Positions 61,876 to 64,000 of a DNA stretch of 64,000 bases are shown here, in pieces. Under the pieces are notes generated by a model, which saw only the letters and a program-made list of their open reading frames with translations, ran no database searches and had not been told where the DNA came from. How positions within the stretch are numbered: position 1 is the stretch's first letter; every line of letters starts with the position of its first letter. Origin of the DNA: JBCBKL01 sp038521825 (GTDB lineage Bacteria > Pseudomonadota > Alphaproteobacteria > Rhodobacterales > Rhodobacteraceae); assembly GCA_038521825.1 (NCBI GenBank), contig JBCBKL010000007.1, positions 1-64,000 of the forward strand, given 5' to 3'. A program made the position numbers and the translations under genes.

Positions 61876-63038
61876 CACGTAGCTCCGGCCGATGCTCTGC
61901 CCGCCCGCTTCGTCTCGGTATAGTCTAGGTTGGAATAGTCCGGCTCGATCACTCGCGCCACTTCAAGCGGGCCATTTATGGGCCTGATCTGGCAGGCAAG
62001 GCGTTGATCGGGGTCGGCTTGCCAATGGGCCAGCACCTTTGCTTCGACTTCGGACGGTGGCGGCAGCCGGTCGCCGCCTGATAGGATCCTGACCCGGCAG
62101 GTGCCGCAGCGTCCCCGCCCGCGGCACACGCTGGCATGGGGTACGTCGTGCGCGCGCGCCAGCTCTAGTAGCGTAAGACCCGAGGCGGCCTCGAAGGTAG
62201 CGGGCCGAACACCTGTGTAGGTGACGCTCACCCGGCCCGGCTGAAGCCCCCGCAGACGCAACCACCGGGCGGCAAGAACCAACAGCACTAAACCCAAGGA
62301 CACCCGAGTGGCCGATTGGGCGCGCGACTTGGCCTTGGCAATGATGGCGGAGATGTCTTCGGATGGGACGGTTGGTCCGGCGGCGTTCGGATCGTTCTCA
62401 AGCACAAAGCCCATGCCGCCTTCGTCCACCGGTAGGATCTGGCGCCCGCCCTCGACATAACCCAGCAGCGCAAGAATCGGCAGCGCCACGACAAGGGGAT
62501 AGAACGCCTTCATGATCCGCGCTGATCCGTCCCGCGACAAGAGCCAAGTATACATGCCAATCGCGCCGTGGATCCATGCAACAACCAGCATCACGACCTG
62601 CAACAGGCCGTCGACCGGTGAAATGACCCAGAACTGACCCAGTATCAGCGTATAGGTCGGTTCGAGACCAAGCTCCTTGGTTGCCATGACACCAAAGACA
62701 TGGGTCGCCAAAAGCGGAACGATCATGACCCCCGCAATCATCTGAGCCATGTCATAGGTGGGCACGCGCATCGTGTTTCGCAGGTAAAGCGACAGAAGGG
62801 CCAACAGGAAATGCACGACTAAAGAAAGCTGCAAAGCCAGCTTTAGCGGCGGAAACGAAGTCCAAACCCCGCTGAGCATCCAGCGCCAGTCCTCCATCAG
62901 CTGAACCGAAAACAAACCAAGCGACAGGTTCGCCAAGTGCATGCTGATGAACGTAAACATGATCAGCCCGGTGCCGATCATGGCCCTCAGGCGAATGGAC
63001 GCAATCCATGGGTTGGAAGAAACAGGTTCTACAATCAC
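61875..63038 (-). CDS. Membrane protein with C-terminal 2Fe-2S ferredoxin domain
   Basis: About 387 residues. The N-terminal two-thirds has six or so helices with His residues (FISMHLANLSLG, SLVVHFLLALLSL, LLATHVFGVM, VAWIHGAIGMY), like the heme-binding SdhC-type domain found in front of some rhizobial adenylate cyclases. The C-terminus is a plant-type ferredoxin (SVCRGRGRCGTCRVRI with a later LACQ). No cyclase domain is present. It suggests an electron-transfer or redox-sensing membrane protein. Starts at GTG 63038 or TTG 63059 are possible. Confidence 0.82.
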   Translation of the reverse strand: MIVEPVSSNPWIASIRLRAMIGTGLIMFTFISMHLANLSLGLFSVQLMEDWRWMLSGVWTSFPPLKLALQLSLVVHFLLALLSLYLRNTMRVPTYDMAQMIAGVMIVPLLATHVFGVMATKELGLEPTYTLILGQFWVISPVDGLLQVVMLVVAWIHGAIGMYTWLLSRDGSARIMKAFYPLVVALPILALLGYVEGGRQILPVDEGGMGFVLENDPNAAGPTVPSEDISAIIAKAKSRAQSATRVSLGLVLLVLAARWLRLRGLQPGRVSVTYTGVRPATFEAASGLTLLELARAHDVPHASVCRGRGRCGTCRVRILSGGDRLPPPSEVEAKVLAHWQADPDQRLACQIRPINGPLEVARVIEPDYSNLDYTETKRAGRASAGAT

Positions 63039-63373
63039 GATGCCCCCCAGGCCTGCCAATATGTCCAGGCGTTTGAATTACCCGGTGATCGCAGACACTT
63101 CACGGGATGGCGCCGTCGGTCAAGTTTACAGTTTCCTTTGCCCAGATATCAAAGCGTGACAAGCAGTGATGCGGTGCCGAGACCGGAGCCGATTTCGGCA
63201 CTATCAGACATGGGCGAGCGCCCTAGTGCGGTAGATCAAGAGTGTCGGTGGGTGACATGGCAGATCAAGGAACTGCCCTGCCCCCGCGACAAACCTTATT
63301 GTTCAATAACGGGAAAAGATGCTGGCAAAGTTGCGGCGGCCCGTCAACGGCATGTTTTCCTCGGGCGACTTGT
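63039..63373. other. Intergenic region between CoxG-like and membrane 2Fe-2S genes
   Basis: No gene is supported. A hairpin GTGCCGA (63174-63180) and TCGGCAC (63195-63201) with a 14-base loop is present without a T-run on either strand. The promoter of the 2Fe-2S/MscS pair should be here. Confidence 0.4.
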
Positions 63374-63826
63374 TCAGGCGGCAACGTCTTCGTTCACCAC
63401 ATCCGCAAAGGATTTGAAGAACTTGCCGGCCAGCTTCTTTGCCGTGCCCTGGATCAAACGGCTGCCAAGCTGAGCGAGTTTGCCACCAATCTCAGCCTTT
63501 GCCTCATAGCGCAGGATCGTGTTTTCACCATCTGAGGTCAGGGTAACATCGGCGCCGCCCTTGGCATGTCCCGCAGCCCCACCATTTCCCTGACCAAAAA
63601 GAGAGAACGCGTCGGGCGCGCCGGTCTGATCCAGTACCACGTCGCCACTAAACCGCGCCTTCACGGGGCCGACCTTCAGGACCACCCTTGCTTCAAGCTC
63701 GGTGTCGGAGTGTTTGACCAATTCCTCGCATCCCGGGATGCACTTTTTGAGCACCGCAGGGTCGTTCAGCGCGGCATAGACCCGATCTTTGGTAGCATTG
63801 ATAGTTATTTCGTCGTTAAGTTCCAT
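63374..63826 (-). CDS. CoxG-like SRPBCC protein
   Basis: A 150-residue SRPBCC protein of the CO dehydrogenase subunit G family: MELNDEITINATKDRVYAALNDPAVLKKCIPGCEEL, VGPVKARFSGDVVLDQ and a C-terminal GTAKKLAGKFFKSFADVV. CoxG recruits or matures molybdenum hydroxylases at the membrane. It lies just after the end of a molybdopterin nucleotidyltransferase-like gene on the same strand. It is distinct from the two SRPBCC proteins at 36-37 kb. Confidence 0.92.
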   Translation of the reverse strand: MELNDEITINATKDRVYAALNDPAVLKKCIPGCEELVKHSDTELEARVVLKVGPVKARFSGDVVLDQTGAPDAFSLFGQGNGGAAGHAKGGADVTLTSDGENTILRYEAKAEIGGKLAQLGSRLIQGTAKKLAGKFFKSFADVVNEDVAA

Positions 63827-63931
63827 GTCTTGAGTATCCTTTTCTAGAAGAAGGAAAATCTAATATTTTCCGCGTGTTGAGAGGTGATTTCGGTCTTCTT
63901 TGCAATCGACCGAGCCGAGTGAGAAATCGGA

Positions 63932-64000
63932 TCATGTCGCGCGCTCGTCTTCGGCACGCATCAGCGCAGCGTAGTCGGCGGGCGTGTCCACATCCGCATA
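63932..64000 (-). CDS. MobA/MocA-like NTP transferase, C-terminal end (partial)
   Basis: The last 22 codons of a minus-strand gene running off the right edge read YADVDTPADYAALMRAEDERAT then TGA. The DVDTP-DY segment is the typical C-terminus of the MobA-like NTP-transferase family that attaches CMP or GMP to molybdopterin. The CoxG-like gene downstream supports a role in molybdenum hydroxylase cofactor synthesis. Only the end is seen, so the exact activity is inferred. Confidence 0.7.
   Translation of the reverse strand, partial: YADVDTPADYAALMRAEDERAT

Overview
The window looks like chromosomal DNA of an alphaproteobacterium, most likely a marine Rhodobacteraceae (Roseobacter-group) member. 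The reasons are the high GC, the dense operons with ATGA overlaps, the TRAP and Liv-type transporters, the alphaproteobacterial ilv leader peptide, CtaA, GTG-started gyrA and several molybdenum hydroxylases. I see no rRNA, tRNA, CRISPR array or intact insertion sequence.

Layout. 1-190 holds the decayed end of a Fic-family gene. 200-3875 is a PaoABC-like aldehyde oxidoreductase operon with a divergent TetR gene and a palindromic operator between them. 4.6-6.75 kb is almost gene-free. 6.75-17.7 kb is housekeeping and mixed: gyrA, an AAC(6')-like acetyltransferase, a ferric-reductase-like flavoprotein with a coupled 35-aa membrane peptide, an exported protein, M32 carboxypeptidase, heme A synthase and TrmJ. 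17.8-24.6 kb is a TRAP transporter (large permease, small permease, binding protein) divergent from a sensor kinase / LuxR-type regulator pair. 24.7-26.6 kb is ilvI behind a complete transcription attenuator (promoter, leader peptide, antiterminator, terminator).

26.75-51.8 kb is the most interesting part. It is one long minus-strand catabolic island. Eighteen consecutive genes (46756 down to 26751) have gaps of at most about 32 bases and look like a single operon. They encode two Liv-type permeases, a LivG ATPase, a LivF ATPase fused to a Tm-1-like (UPF0261) domain, a PEP-hydrolase-like TIM barrel, a 1065-residue YqiK-type flotillin with an uninterrupted 11-residue repeat coiled coil, two related SRPBCC proteins around an exported NTF2-like protein, a molybdenum hydroxylase whose Mo subunit is split into two genes, MoxR and CoxE-like maturation factors, an amidohydrolase, a lactonase-like metallo-hydrolase, and an SMP-30/isochorismatase fusion. 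Upstream are an AraC regulator, an aldehyde dehydrogenase, a degenerate iron-ADH homologue and a LivK-like binding protein. My reading is uptake, hydroxylation and hydrolytic ring opening of an unknown organic, possibly heterocyclic, substrate.

52-59.5 kb is accessory: an MpaB-family protein, an RTX protein, a SARP-type regulator fused to an alpha/beta hydrolase, a cytochrome P450 and two candidate small ORFs. Three of its intergenic regions carry the same 12-bp direct repeat (CGTTGT plus 6), which makes a local SARP regulon a reasonable hypothesis. 59.6-64 kb has an MscS-type channel coupled to a membrane-bound 2Fe-2S protein, then a CoxG-like protein and the end of a molybdopterin nucleotidyltransferase-like gene that runs off the right edge.
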